NCBI RefSeq assembly: GCF_003149085.1
Contig: NZ_QGDT01000001.1
Coordinates: 620,001 to 684,000, forward strand
Direction: 5' to 3'
From: Dyadobacter jejuensis
GTDB lineage: Bacteria > Bacteroidota > Bacteroidia > Cytophagales > Spirosomataceae
Length of the DNA: 64,000 nucleotides
A program made the position numbers and the translations under genes. Positions 1 through 7,849 of this stretch are shown piece by piece. Below the pieces are notes generated by a model that was not told the DNA's origin, ran no database searches, and was given only the letters and a program-made list of their open reading frames with translations. Position 1 is the stretch's first letter. Each line of letters opens with the position of its first letter.

Positions 1-34
1 CGGTACACCCATGAGGGAGCCGTTTGTTAACTAT

Positions 35-74
35 ATCCTGCTACCGATGGCCGAGGGGCCATCGGTAGCAGGAT
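35..74. terminator. 18-bp perfect inverted repeat, possible terminator
   Basis: Arms at 35-52 and 57-74 are perfectly complementary (18 bp, stem rich in G and C) with a GAGG tetraloop. It lies just after the stop of the minus-strand beta-propeller gene. There is no clear U-tract on either side, so it may stabilise a 3' end rather than be a classical intrinsic terminator. Confidence 0.55.
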
Positions 75-87
75 GGGGTTGAAGTGA

Positions 88-1149
88 TTATACCCTTTCC
101 AATTTAATGGGATAACTCTTTTTTGCGTTCCATTGACATACATAAATATTATCGTCCTGATCCACGCAAACGTCGTGGCAATGCATGAAAATGGGTTGCT
201 GCTGAACCATGAGCTGCAGCTTTCCATTTTTGTATTCGGGGGAGGTGCCTCCGGGGTTAGAAATCACCTTGTCGTTTTTATCTAGGATCGTAACAAAACC
301 CGAATTGGGTGTTTGATTCAGATAACGTAGCCTCGACCAACACACGCCGGCATAGAGGGTGTCTTCCTTAAAAACCGGGCGACATACGTAGGCGCCAGGT
401 AGGAAAATGGTACTGAGGTATTTCCCCTCTAAGGTGAAACGTTTGAAGGCGTTATGGGCACGGGAGGTGACCAATAGCGTGGGGTTCGCCTTGTTACGAT
501 AATCGATAGCTACTCCATGGGCAGTCGAAAACTGCTCATCTCCATCACCCGCTCCACCAAACTTGCCCATAAATTCGCCTGTGGCGCTGTATCTTAGGAT
601 CCATTGGGATCCGTAGCCGTCGGCGACGTAGATACTGCCATCGGGGCCGATAGTGGTTTCAGTGGGTTTAAAGGCGTCTCCTTCTTTGTAAGCGCCCACC
701 GTAGACGGATGGCCGATCGTGAGCAGCACTTTCCCTTTAAGGTCCGTTTTGAAGACTTTTCCAAGGTTAGGATCACAGATGAACAAGAACTCCTCCCCAT
801 TGGCATTCCAGAGTGTAAGTCCGTGGCCTCCTGGAAAGTCGTGGCCCCAGCTTTCCAATAGTTTACCGGAGCGGTCGTATATCAGGATATTGTTCTTTAC
901 TTCATCGCCTACCATGATGAGCCTCCCTTTGCTATCCTGCACCATTTCATGGCAATTGTTGACCGGGAATTTGGACGTATCCAAGCTTCCCCATTGCTGG
1001 TGTACCCGGTATCGATGTTTTCCATGGCCGATGATCTCCCCGGTTGCTTTGGGTTGCGCCTTTAGGATATGGAAAGGAGTTATGGTTAGAGCAGCGGCAG
1101 CTAGGGCGGCTTGCTTGCCAAAATCGCGTCGATTTTGTTTGATGTTCAT
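88..1149 (-). CDS. Exported NHL-type beta-propeller protein
   Basis: A 353-residue protein that probably folds as a six-bladed beta-propeller of the NHL type. The chosen start (ATG at 1147-1149) gives an N-terminus with a twin-arginine-like stretch (NRRDFGKQAAL) followed by an alanine-rich hydrophobic segment ending near ILKAQ, so export by the Tat route is likely; an upstream ATG at 1176 would add nine residues before the signal. Repeated blade-like motifs are visible (IYDRSGKLLESWG, DGSIYVADGYG, RYSATGEFMGKFG, CVDQDDNIYVCQW). This fold occurs in peptidyl-alpha-hydroxyglycine lyase-like proteins, but no substrate can be assigned. It lies 132 bp downstream of pfkB on the same strand and is followed by a strong hairpin. 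Confidence 0.75.
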   Translation of the reverse strand: MNIKQNRRDFGKQAALAAAALTITPFHILKAQPKATGEIIGHGKHRYRVHQQWGSLDTSKFPVNNCHEMVQDSKGRLIMVGDEVKNNILIYDRSGKLLESWGHDFPGGHGLTLWNANGEEFLFICDPNLGKVFKTDLKGKVLLTIGHPSTVGAYKEGDAFKPTETTIGPDGSIYVADGYGSQWILRYSATGEFMGKFGGAGDGDEQFSTAHGVAIDYRNKANPTLLVTSRAHNAFKRFTLEGKYLSTIFLPGAYVCRPVFKEDTLYAGVCWSRLRYLNQTPNSGFVTILDKNDKVISNPGGTSPEYKNGKLQLMVQQQPIFMHCHDVCVDQDDNIYVCQWNAKKSYPIKLERV

Positions 1150-1281
1150 GGGTCTTAAATAATTTTGGTCCAGCACTAATGCTCTAATAATAATTCATTC
1201 TAGGGCCAATTCTACTGTAGTCCCTCACGAAGATGCATAGCAGGAGTCATGATTGGGGCCCATCGGACTGGCTAGCAAGGC

Positions 1282-2244
1282 CTAGGAAGAGGTAACATAG
1301 CGTTTATCGTAGCGGTTGAGCCAGTCCATTAATTTGCCTACATCTTGCATTTTGAATAACTCGCTTCCGAGATTCATCGTAGCGGCCGATCCACAGGCTA
1401 CTCCCATGCGAACCGCCTCCCGGAGCGATTTTCCTTGGGCCAAGGTCCATATCATGCCAGCCACCATGCTATCGCCGGCGCCAACGGTACTCTTGGGCTG
1501 CACGGGTGGGGCGGGGATATGTTCGACCAGGTCTTCGGTGACGAGCATAGCTCCCATGGCTCCCATAGAAACGACCACAATTTCGCATTGCCCTCTAATG
1601 ATGAGGGCCCGAGCTGCATCGTCTACCTCATCCATTTCCAATTTGTCGACGCCCACCAGTTCGCTGAGCTCGGTAATATTGGGTTTTAGTAGGTAAAGCC
1701 CGCTGTCACTTACCGACCGCAAGGAGTCGCCAGAAGCATCCACGATAAACTTGGCCCCTTGTTGTTGGGCAATATTGGCGACTCGGGCATAAAAATCGTC
1801 TGGTACTCCCGGTGGCAAGCTTCCACTTGCAATAATGTAGGATGGTTTGGGGTCGAGGTCTTCGAGGACTTCCAGGACCGTCCGTACTTCGGTGGGCATC
1901 ATTTCGGTGCCTGGCATGCCAAATCGGTATTGAAAACCGGTACTTTTTTCCAGTATATGAAAGTTCTCCCGAGTCCATTGTTTCGTTTCTACTACCAAGG
2001 TCTCTACACCTTCATTTTTGACTAGCTTATGAAGGCGTTGGCCTGTGGGGCCACCTACGGTAAACAAGGCTATCGGGTTACCACCGAGCCTATGTATGGC
2101 CTTGGCCACGTTAATACCCCCTCCTCCGGCTTCGAAGGTGGGGGTCTTACAGCGTAGCTTACTTTCGGGAACGATGCGATCTACCTCAGAACTCTTGTCC
2201 AGGGCTGGGTTGATGGTTAAAGTTACTATTGGGCCAGTTGCCAT
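1282..2244 (-). CDS. PfkB-family sugar kinase (1-phosphofructokinase / 6-phosphofructokinase type)
   Basis: A 320-residue cytosolic ribokinase-superfamily kinase, the usual length for this family. The N-terminus (VTLTINPALDKSSEVDRI) and the glycine run AGGGGINVAKAI near residues 38-49 are typical of the PfkB/FruK/LacC branch that phosphorylates fructose phosphates or tagatose 6-phosphate. The C-terminal signature GAGDSMVAGM near residues 255-264 contains the catalytic Asp and the anion hole. It sits 42 bp downstream of an SDR oxidoreductase on the same strand, so the two are probably cotranscribed. Sequence alone does not separate 6-phosphofructokinase II from 1-phosphofructokinase; E. coli PfkB is the nearest match I recognise. 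Confidence 0.88.
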   Translation of the reverse strand: MATGPIVTLTINPALDKSSEVDRIVPESKLRCKTPTFEAGGGGINVAKAIHRLGGNPIALFTVGGPTGQRLHKLVKNEGVETLVVETKQWTRENFHILEKSTGFQYRFGMPGTEMMPTEVRTVLEVLEDLDPKPSYIIASGSLPPGVPDDFYARVANIAQQQGAKFIVDASGDSLRSVSDSGLYLLKPNITELSELVGVDKLEMDEVDDAARALIIRGQCEIVVVSMGAMGAMLVTEDLVEHIPAPPVQPKSTVGAGDSMVAGMIWTLAQGKSLREAVRMGVACGSAATMNLGSELFKMQDVGKLMDWLNRYDKRYVTSS

Positions 2245-2286
2245 GGTTATCGGATTAGTAGGTTATAATAAAGGGACGAGGGGAGC

Positions 2287-3069
2287 TCAGAAATGATTCC
2301 GGTCGGTGACGCTCCAGCCTCCGTCGATGGCCAAAACCTGGCCAGTAGAAAACTTAGAATAATCGGACATGAAGTATACCGCCGAACCGTCTAAGTCCTG
2401 GTTTTGGGTAAATCGGCCCCCATCTAATATTTGCTTTTCGGGGATCAGTTGGTGTAAGTCGCTATTTTCCGATTCCGAATTTTCGATTACACCTGGTGCC
2501 AAAACATTTACTCGAATATTATTTTTGGCATAGGTAGCGGCTATGGATTTGGAAAAGCCAATCACTGCCGACTTTGCGGTGGCATAGGCGTGGTCCGAAA
2601 ACAAGTCGGACGAGGGTGCATGGCCTAATACAGAACCCATATTCAAGATAGTGCCTCCTTTATTCATTCCTAGGAAGGTCTGTACGGCAGCTTGGTTGGA
2701 GAGCATTAAAGAGGTCAGGTTTAGGTCCAGGGCCTTATTCCAGCTCTCTAAAGTGAGCTTATGAAGGCTTCCTTCGCCAAACTGCCTGCCTGTGCCTCCG
2801 GCCACATGATACAGCCCATCGAAGCTACCAAATTCGCGAATGCACAGTTGGATGGCCGCCAGGGAGGTCTGGCTATGGGTAGCATCTCCTTGCATGGCCC
2901 TTGCGCTGGAACCTAAGTTGAGTTCCGCAATTAAGCAGTTTTCTGGATTCCTACCGACCACCACTACGGATGCTCCATGGTTTACCATGGCCTTGGCAGC
3001 CGAGAAACCTAATCCGGTAGTGCCGCCTATGATCACAATAGATTTGTGGGATAGCCAATTTTCACTCAT
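2287..3069 (-). CDS. SDR-family NAD(P)-dependent oxidoreductase
   Basis: A 260-residue classical short-chain dehydrogenase/reductase. The Rossmann nucleotide-binding motif GGTTGLGF is near residues 15-22. The catalytic Ser lies in NMGSVLG and the Tyr and Lys in the YATAK motif (YxxxK). The C-terminal FMSDYSKFSTGQVLAIDGGW is the usual SDR end. Substrate is unknown: members act on sugars, polyols, steroids and acyl chains. It is the first gene of a likely SDR-pfkB unit and starts just after the bidirectional terminator at 3120-3150. Confidence 0.88.
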   Translation of the reverse strand: MSENWLSHKSIVIIGGTTGLGFSAAKAMVNHGASVVVVGRNPENCLIAELNLGSSARAMQGDATHSQTSLAAIQLCIREFGSFDGLYHVAGGTGRQFGEGSLHKLTLESWNKALDLNLTSLMLSNQAAVQTFLGMNKGGTILNMGSVLGHAPSSDLFSDHAYATAKSAVIGFSKSIAATYAKNNIRVNVLAPGVIENSESENSDLHQLIPEKQILDGGRFTQNQDLDGSAVYFMSDYSKFSTGQVLAIDGGWSVTDRNHF

Positions 3070-3119
3070 AATGATTCTTTTTTAATGCAAATTAGAACTA
3101 TTCTACAAGATATAAAAAA

Positions 3120-3150
3120 GGCCCTGAAAACTATCGTCGTTTTCAGGGCC
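3120..3150. terminator. Terminator of clpX
   Basis: A 12-bp perfect stem (GGCCCTGAAAAC with its complement at 3139-3150) and a 7-nt loop. It is flanked by A6 on the left and T4 on the right, so it can end transcripts from either strand. It lies 28 bp past the clpX stop. Confidence 0.85.
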
Positions 3151-3177
3151 TTTTATTAAGTAAGATTTTAGCACACC

Positions 3178-4422
3178 TTAAGCTACAGAGCGGAGTAAGG
3201 CCATCGACGATTTGTCGAACTTCTCCTTCGCATATTCTAAAGTCAGCGTAAAATCGGTGACATCTTTTTGGGATGGGAGGTCGAACATGGCATCGGTCAT
3301 AATAGACTCACAGATGGCCCTAAGTCCTCTGGCACCTAGCTTACACTCCATCGCTTGATCGACAATAAAGTCCAAGACGGCGTCTTCAAAATGCAACTTG
3401 ATACCTTCCATGGCGAATAGTTTGGAATATTGCTTCACGAGGGCATTTTTAGGCTCCGTCAAAATACGCCGTAACGTTTCCTTATCCAAGGGATTAAGGT
3501 GTGTGAGTACAGGCAAGCGGCCTATCAGCTCGGGGATAAGGCCAAACGATTTTAGGTCTTGCGCAGTAACATACCGGAGTAAGTTTCCTTTGTCGAATAT
3601 CTCGATGATGCGGTTGTCGCCAGAGAACCCGATAGGGCGGGTATTGATCCTTTTGGCAATATGACGGTCGATCCCATCGAATGCTCCTCCACAAATAAAC
3701 AAGATGTTTTCGGTATTGATACTGATCATCTTTTGGTCGGGGTGCTTACGGCCTCCTTGTGGGGGTACGTTTACGATAGATCCTTCCAATAACTTCAGCA
3801 ATGCCTGTTGTACCCCTTCACCGCTGACGTCGCGGGTGATAGAAGGGTTATCGGATTTACGGGCAATTTTATCGATCTCATCTATATAAACGATCCCTCT
3901 TTCTGCCGCCTCTACATTATAGTCGGAAGCTTGTAGCAGCCTGGTAAGGATGGTTTCAACATCCTCGCCAACATACCCAGCTTCGGTTACTACGGTAGCA
4001 TCGGCAATGCAGAAAGGTACTTGTAGGATACGGGCAATAGACTTGGCCAGGTAGGTTTTGCCCGTTCCCGTTTCACCCACCATAATGATATTGGATTTTT
4101 CGATCACCACTCCATCGTCTGCCGAGGATTGGTTCAGCCGTTTGTAATGATTGTATACCGCTACGGCTAGAGAGCGCTTGGCTTCATCCTGACCGATAAC
4201 GTATTGTTCAAGGAATTTTTTTATTTCGGTAGGGGGTATAGACTTTAATTTTGGGAGTTTGGGTTTTTTATCCTTTTTGTCCTCCTTAGAGCCCATCTCT
4301 TCGGTAATGACTTGATTCCCTTGGGCTATACAATGGTTGCATATATGGGCATCTATCCCAGATAATAACAACTCTACTTCGCTTTTTTTACGTCCGCAAA
4401 ACGAACAACTTACTTGTGCCAT
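3178..4422 (-). CDS. clpX: ATP-dependent Clp protease ATP-binding subunit ClpX
   Basis: A 414-residue AAA+ unfoldase that delivers substrates to ClpP. The N-terminal zinc-binding domain has four cysteines (CSFC near 6-9 and CNHC near 28-31). The Walker A motif GETGTGKT is near residue 120, followed by the substrate-loop motif GYVGEDVET, Walker [10 protein letters not shown], and the C-terminal small domain with LGARGLR (sensor 2). Length is normal. It lies downstream of clpP, but the clpP terminator at 4664-4710 and a 330-bp gap imply its own promoter. A 36-codon open frame ends 19 nt before its ATG and could be a leader peptide. Confidence 0.98.
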   Translation of the reverse strand: MAQVSCSFCGRKKSEVELLLSGIDAHICNHCIAQGNQVITEEMGSKEDKKDKKPKLPKLKSIPPTEIKKFLEQYVIGQDEAKRSLAVAVYNHYKRLNQSSADDGVVIEKSNIIMVGETGTGKTYLAKSIARILQVPFCIADATVVTEAGYVGEDVETILTRLLQASDYNVEAAERGIVYIDEIDKIARKSDNPSITRDVSGEGVQQALLKLLEGSIVNVPPQGGRKHPDQKMISINTENILFICGGAFDGIDRHIAKRINTRPIGFSGDNRIIEIFDKGNLLRYVTAQDLKSFGLIPELIGRLPVLTHLNPLDKETLRRILTEPKNALVKQYSKLFAMEGIKLHFEDAVLDFIVDQAMECKLGARGLRAICESIMTDAMFDLPSQKDVTDFTLTLEYAKEKFDKSSMALLRSVA

Positions 4423-4441
4423 TTGATTATGCTATACAGTT

Positions 4442-4552
4442 CTACTTTTTCATCTTTCGGTCTATCCTCAGCCTGGGGCTAATAAGATTACCGTTCTCAC
4501 CAAACAACACTACCTCCCTTTTGGGTTCAATAGGACCTACGATTCGCGCCAT
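4442..4552 (-). CDS. Possible 36-residue small protein or leader peptide upstream of clpX
   Basis: A short open frame starts at ATG 4550-4552 and stops at TAG 4442-4444. The peptide begins MARIVGPIEPKREVV and ends DRKMKK; it is basic and not low-complexity. It lies between the clpP terminator and clpX, on the clpX strand, with 19 nt to the clpX ATG, so it would be on the clpX transcript. No Shine-Dalgarno sequence is evident, which is common in this phylum. I do not recognise a family. It may be a chance frame; conservation upstream of clpX in related genomes would decide. Confidence 0.3.
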   Translation of the reverse strand: MARIVGPIEPKREVVLFGENGNLISPRLRIDRKMKK

Positions 4553-4663
4553 TTTGGATGGGCAACTATTTGAAAATCTTAGGTTTTGAAGGAAATAAGC
4601 TTCTGTGTTGATTCTGCAAAGTTCCGATTTTTTGGGCTGCTTACCAAATACAGTTGGAGTTGC

Positions 4664-4710
4664 CCATCAAAAAACGCCGATGAGTGAATTTCATCGGCGT
4701 TTTTTGATGG
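4664..4710. terminator. Terminator of clpP (20-bp perfect hairpin)
   Basis: Two perfectly complementary 20-nt arms at 4664-4683 and 4691-4710 with a 7-nt loop. The GC-rich core (CGCCGATGA) is flanked by A6 and T6, making an efficient terminator in either direction. It lies about 40 bp past the clpP stop. Confidence 0.88.
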
Positions 4711-4752
4711 CATTTCGAAGTCCCTGAGGGGAACTGCAACAGGGATTAGGGC

Positions 4753-5427
4753 TTAAAGGTCCCTGGTCAATACCTCATCGATAAGTCCATATTCCTTAGC
4801 TTCTCCAGCACGCAACCACTTGTCGCGGTCCGAATCGATGCCAATTTGCTCCGCTGTTTGGCCAGTATGTTTAGCCAAAATATCATAAAGTTCGTGACGT
4901 AGCTTGACAATCTCCCGGGTGGTGATCTCAATATCGACCGAGGTACCTTGGGCTCCGCCCGATGGCTGGTGGATCATCACACGGGCATGGGGTAGGGCTG
5001 AGCGCTTACCTGCCGCACCTCCGGCCAGCAGTACCGCACCCATAGAAGCCGCCAAGCTGGTGCATACCGTTGCTACGTCGGGACGAACGTACTGCATGGT
5101 ATCGTAAATACCCAAGCCAGCATATACCGAACCTCCAGGGCTGTTAATGTACATCAAGATATCTTTCTTAGGATCGGCCGACTCTAGAAATAGTAGCTGA
5201 GCTACCACAATATTGGCTATATTATCGTCCACACCGGTGCCCATAAATATAATGCGGTCGGCCATCAGACGAGAGAATACATCGACCTCTCTAAAGTTCA
5301 TAGGACGTTCTTCAATCACCGAGCGGGTCATGTTCTCGACCGTGTGGTTCATGTAACCATCGACCGTAAGGCCATTTACGCCAAGGTGGTTGACGGCATA
5401 TTTTCTAAATTCGTTTCCGTAGTTCAT
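4753..5427 (-). CDS. clpP: ATP-dependent Clp protease proteolytic subunit ClpP
   Basis: A 224-residue serine peptidase that forms the tetradecameric chamber fed by ClpX. The catalytic Ser is in AASMGAV and the catalytic His in [11 protein letters not shown]; the Asp is expected in the segment SDRDKW. The motif [20 protein letters not shown] is the usual ClpP core. It carries about 25 extra N-terminal residues compared with mature E. coli ClpP, consistent with a processed propeptide. The order tig-clpP-clpX on the minus strand is the common bacterial arrangement, here interrupted by an oppositely oriented XRE regulator. Confidence 0.98.
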   Translation of the reverse strand: MNYGNEFRKYAVNHLGVNGLTVDGYMNHTVENMTRSVIEERPMNFREVDVFSRLMADRIIFMGTGVDDNIANIVVAQLLFLESADPKKDILMYINSPGGSVYAGLGIYDTMQYVRPDVATVCTSLAASMGAVLLAGGAAGKRSALPHARVMIHQPSGGAQGTSVDIEITTREIVKLRHELYDILAKHTGQTAEQIGIDSDRDKWLRAGEAKEYGLIDEVLTRDL

Positions 5428-5661
5428 GAATGAATATTAAAATTATTGATCACTAAATAAAGGAATCTTAGGGGAGATAACAAAGCGCATAACGTGGAAG
5501 TTTCCCGTTAAGGATGTTGAGGCCCCAAAAATTTGTATTGCAAATTTGTATTATTTTTTTGTTTAAGCGTGTTAGATGGTCTGATATATTGTCAGAATTT
5601 GCGAGATGCGATATCAAATGGGATCCGTATTATTGTAAAAAGGTTAAAAAAATGTAGATCC

Positions 5662-6027
5662 GTGGAGTTAAAAGAAAATTTACCTGAAAAAATTCGTCAG
5701 TTACGATTAGCCAAGGGTTTTTCGCAGGAGAACATGGCCGATATGTTGGGGGTATCCACTACGGCATATGGTGACTTGGAGCGGGGACGTACCGAGCTCA
5801 CGCTCTCCCGAATCGAAAGTGTAGCCAATATATTGGAAGTATCCATGCCTCATCTCTTAGGGATTGCGGATGGCACACTCCCCGAAATCGATTATTTGAG
5901 GCAGGAGAATGCACGATTGGTGAGCCTGAATGGACGCTTGCTCAATGAGCTCGAGCAATGGAAGAAATGGTATTGGCAATATCGTACACAAGACGAAGGC
6001 ACTGGCAGAGAACGTATCGGTTTCTAA
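5662..6027 (+). CDS. XRE-family helix-turn-helix regulator with C-terminal coiled coil
   Basis: A 121-residue DNA-binding protein if started at GTG 5662. The open frame continues upstream to 5533, but that part (MYCKFVLFFCLSVL...) is unlike a regulator and covers the probable promoter, so I prefer the GTG. The HTH_3 domain is near residues 7-62 (IRQLRLAKGFSQENMADMLG, then TAYGDLERGRTELTL). It is followed by a short leucine/asparagine-rich helix (LRQENARLVSLNGRLLNEL) that should form a dimerising coiled coil. It is divergent from clpP and convergent with tig, sharing a bidirectional terminator with tig. Target genes are unknown; autoregulation or control of clpP is possible from position alone. 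Confidence 0.78.
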   Translation: MELKENLPEKIRQLRLAKGFSQENMADMLGVSTTAYGDLERGRTELTLSRIESVANILEVSMPHLLGIADGTLPEIDYLRQENARLVSLNGRLLNELEQWKKWYWQYRTQDEGTGRERIGF

Positions 6028-6028
6028 A

Positions 6029-6068
6029 ATCAAAAGCCCTGTCTTCGAAAGAAAACAGGGCTTTTGAT
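6029..6068. terminator. Bidirectional terminator between XRE gene and tig
   Basis: 14-bp stem (6029-6042 with 6055-6068; core AAAAGCCCTGT) and a 12-nt loop, flanked by A and T runs. It follows the XRE stop by 2 nt and the tig stop by about 20 nt, serving both converging transcripts. Confidence 0.85.
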
Positions 6069-6086
6069 AGAAAATTATGGAGGTGC

Positions 6087-7442
6087 TTATGCTTCAGCTT
6101 CCTCTTGTTCTCCTTTTGCAAGGGTTTCAAACTCACTCACTTCGATGGTCTGCTCGTCGGTGCTGATTTGGCTACGGATGGCGCCAAATACTTTTTCGTC
6201 GAACACTTGGTTATATACATTCGAGTAGTTGTCGCGTTCTTTGTCGGCAAGGTATCCTTGAGCTACACGCTCAATGGTTTCGTTCATGCCTTCGTCGTCG
6301 CCGTACACGCCAAACTGTCCCTGTACCATTTGTTTGGTATAGGCCAATATTTCGGGGTATTCCACTTTGATATCGCCAGCCTCAGCAACTTTGTTTTTGA
6401 TTAGGCTTAGTTTCAACGACTTCTTGAAGTCTTCGAACTGCTCGTCGATTTGTTGACGGGTAAACTTGCCTTCGTTTGAGCGTTCCAACCAGTTTTTAAG
6501 GAACTCTTCAGGAACGTCAATCGAGATTTGCTCCAACAAAGCCAACTCAATATCTCTTTTCAGAAGTGCTTCTGTTTCGCGCTCATAGTTACCTTTGATG
6601 ATCTCGAGTACCTTTTCGTTGAACTGCTCTTCATTCTCCACTTGGCCTGGTCCTAATACTTTTTCGAAAAAGGCTTCGTTGACTTCCGAAGGAGCCATAC
6701 GTGTGATATCCTCTACTTTCAAGGTGAAATCGCCTGATAAGGTGCCGATATCTTCTTTTTTCTTGCCAGTAACATGAGCAATGGCCGACTCTTCCTTAAA
6801 GGTATTTTGAATGTCAAAGACTACTTCATCGTCCTTTTTAAGGCCTACAAACTTGGCTAGAACTTCTTCTTTAAGCTGTTTGGTAGGGATGGCACTCTGG
6901 GTGCTAAACTCCGAGGAGTCCTGAGTAAGCTTTCCAAAGACGGTGTCGCCTTCTGCGCTTACCTCTGGGTGGGTAGTTTCAGCAAATCGCTCTTTTAGTC
7001 CATCTACAGTTTTGGCCAATTCCTTGTCGTCCACATTGATGGTATAGCGCTTTACAGCTGGTAGCTCGGCAATATTCACTTCGAAGTCCGATGCCAACCC
7101 TAGTTCATAGCTGAAAGTCAACGTTTCGGGTTTGTCCCAATCTACCGACTCGGCTTTCTCTGTATTGGGGATGGGATCACCTACCACTTGTAATTTATTT
7201 TCGCGGATATAACCACTTACGGTCTTGCTCAGTAGGCTATTTACCTCGTCCACTAAGATGCTCTTGCCATACATACGCTGTACTACATGAGTAGGGACCT
7301 TTCCTGGACGGAAACCTTTTAGAGTAACACGCTTGGCGTAGTCCTTGATGGTTTTATCGACCGTTGGTTGGTAATCCTCTTTTACTAATGTGATATTAAG
7401 AGATGCTAATGTGGGCGAATTCTTCTCTAACTGAACTTCCAT
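6087..7442 (-). CDS. tig: Trigger factor
   Basis: A 451-residue ribosome-associated chaperone with peptidyl-prolyl isomerase fold. The N-terminal ribosome-binding domain shows the signature loop GFRPGKVPTHVVQRMYG near residues 43-59. The middle FKBP-like domain (about 150-245, including VFDIQNTFKEE) and the long helical C-terminal domain follow. The acidic tail ends EEAEA. Length is normal for Bacteroidota. It belongs to the tig-clpP-clpX group functionally, handling nascent chains upstream of ClpXP. The tRNA-Leu gene upstream on the same strand ends at its own terminator, so tig starts from a promoter within 7443-7494. Confidence 0.96.
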   Translation of the reverse strand: MEVQLEKNSPTLASLNITLVKEDYQPTVDKTIKDYAKRVTLKGFRPGKVPTHVVQRMYGKSILVDEVNSLLSKTVSGYIRENKLQVVGDPIPNTEKAESVDWDKPETLTFSYELGLASDFEVNIAELPAVKRYTINVDDKELAKTVDGLKERFAETTHPEVSAEGDTVFGKLTQDSSEFSTQSAIPTKQLKEEVLAKFVGLKKDDEVVFDIQNTFKEESAIAHVTGKKKEDIGTLSGDFTLKVEDITRMAPSEVNEAFFEKVLGPGQVENEEQFNEKVLEIIKGNYERETEALLKRDIELALLEQISIDVPEEFLKNWLERSNEGKFTRQQIDEQFEDFKKSLKLSLIKNKVAEAGDIKVEYPEILAYTKQMVQGQFGVYGDDEGMNETIERVAQGYLADKERDNYSNVYNQVFDEKVFGAIRSQISTDEQTIEVSEFETLAKGEQEEAEA

Positions 7443-7494
7443 GCGAAATTTATATGATGATGATATAAAGCCTAAACTAGATTGATGATATAAA

Positions 7495-7527
7495 AAATGC
7501 CCTCAAAACTATGTCCTGAGGGCATTT
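7495..7527 (-). terminator. Terminator downstream of tRNA-Leu(TAG)
   Basis: 11-bp stem AAATGCCCTCA (7495-7505) with 7517-7527 and an 11-nt loop. The run of A residues at 7492-7497 gives a U-tract on the minus strand, the orientation of the tRNA gene. Confidence 0.75.
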
Positions 7528-7596
7528 GACGGGTTTTCGGAGCAGTTCATCTGAAAGTCAGATAGGAAACTGACGCCCCGTCACTCCCTTTTTTCG

Positions 7597-7678
7597 TACG
7601 GGCGGAGGGAATCGAACCCCCACGCCTTGCGGCACTAGATCCTAAGTCTAGCACGTCTACCAGTTCCGCCACGCCCGC
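7597..7678 (-). tRNA. tRNA-Leu (anticodon TAG)
   Basis: Read on the minus strand, the 5' acceptor GCGGGCG (7672-7678) pairs with CGCCCGT, followed by discriminator A at 7597. The anticodon stem CTAGA/TCTAG encloses the loop CTTAGGA, giving anticodon TAG (reads CUN Leu codons). The T arm GGGGGTTCGATTCCCTC and a long variable arm typical of type II leucine tRNAs are present. CCA is not encoded. Confidence 0.95.
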
Positions 7679-7849
7679 TTATTTATTTTTTCGTTTCCCG
7701 TCGACTGCGAGTGTCGAATTGGGAGTGCAAAGGTATCTTTTTTTATTTTAAACTCGCAAGTTTTTTAAGAAAAAAAATTAAAATATTTTTTTTGATGGGG
7801 CTAATGTCCCTGAAATTTGCTACTTTAGTAGGGTTTACAAACTAACTAT

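Noticed and set aside
604-1162. Open frames antisense to the beta-propeller gene
   Set aside because: They mirror a well-supported coding frame and have no motifs of their own.
5533-5661. N-terminal membrane segment on the XRE regulator
   Set aside because: The extension overlaps the likely promoter and is not typical of the family; a GTG start at 5662 gives a normal protein.
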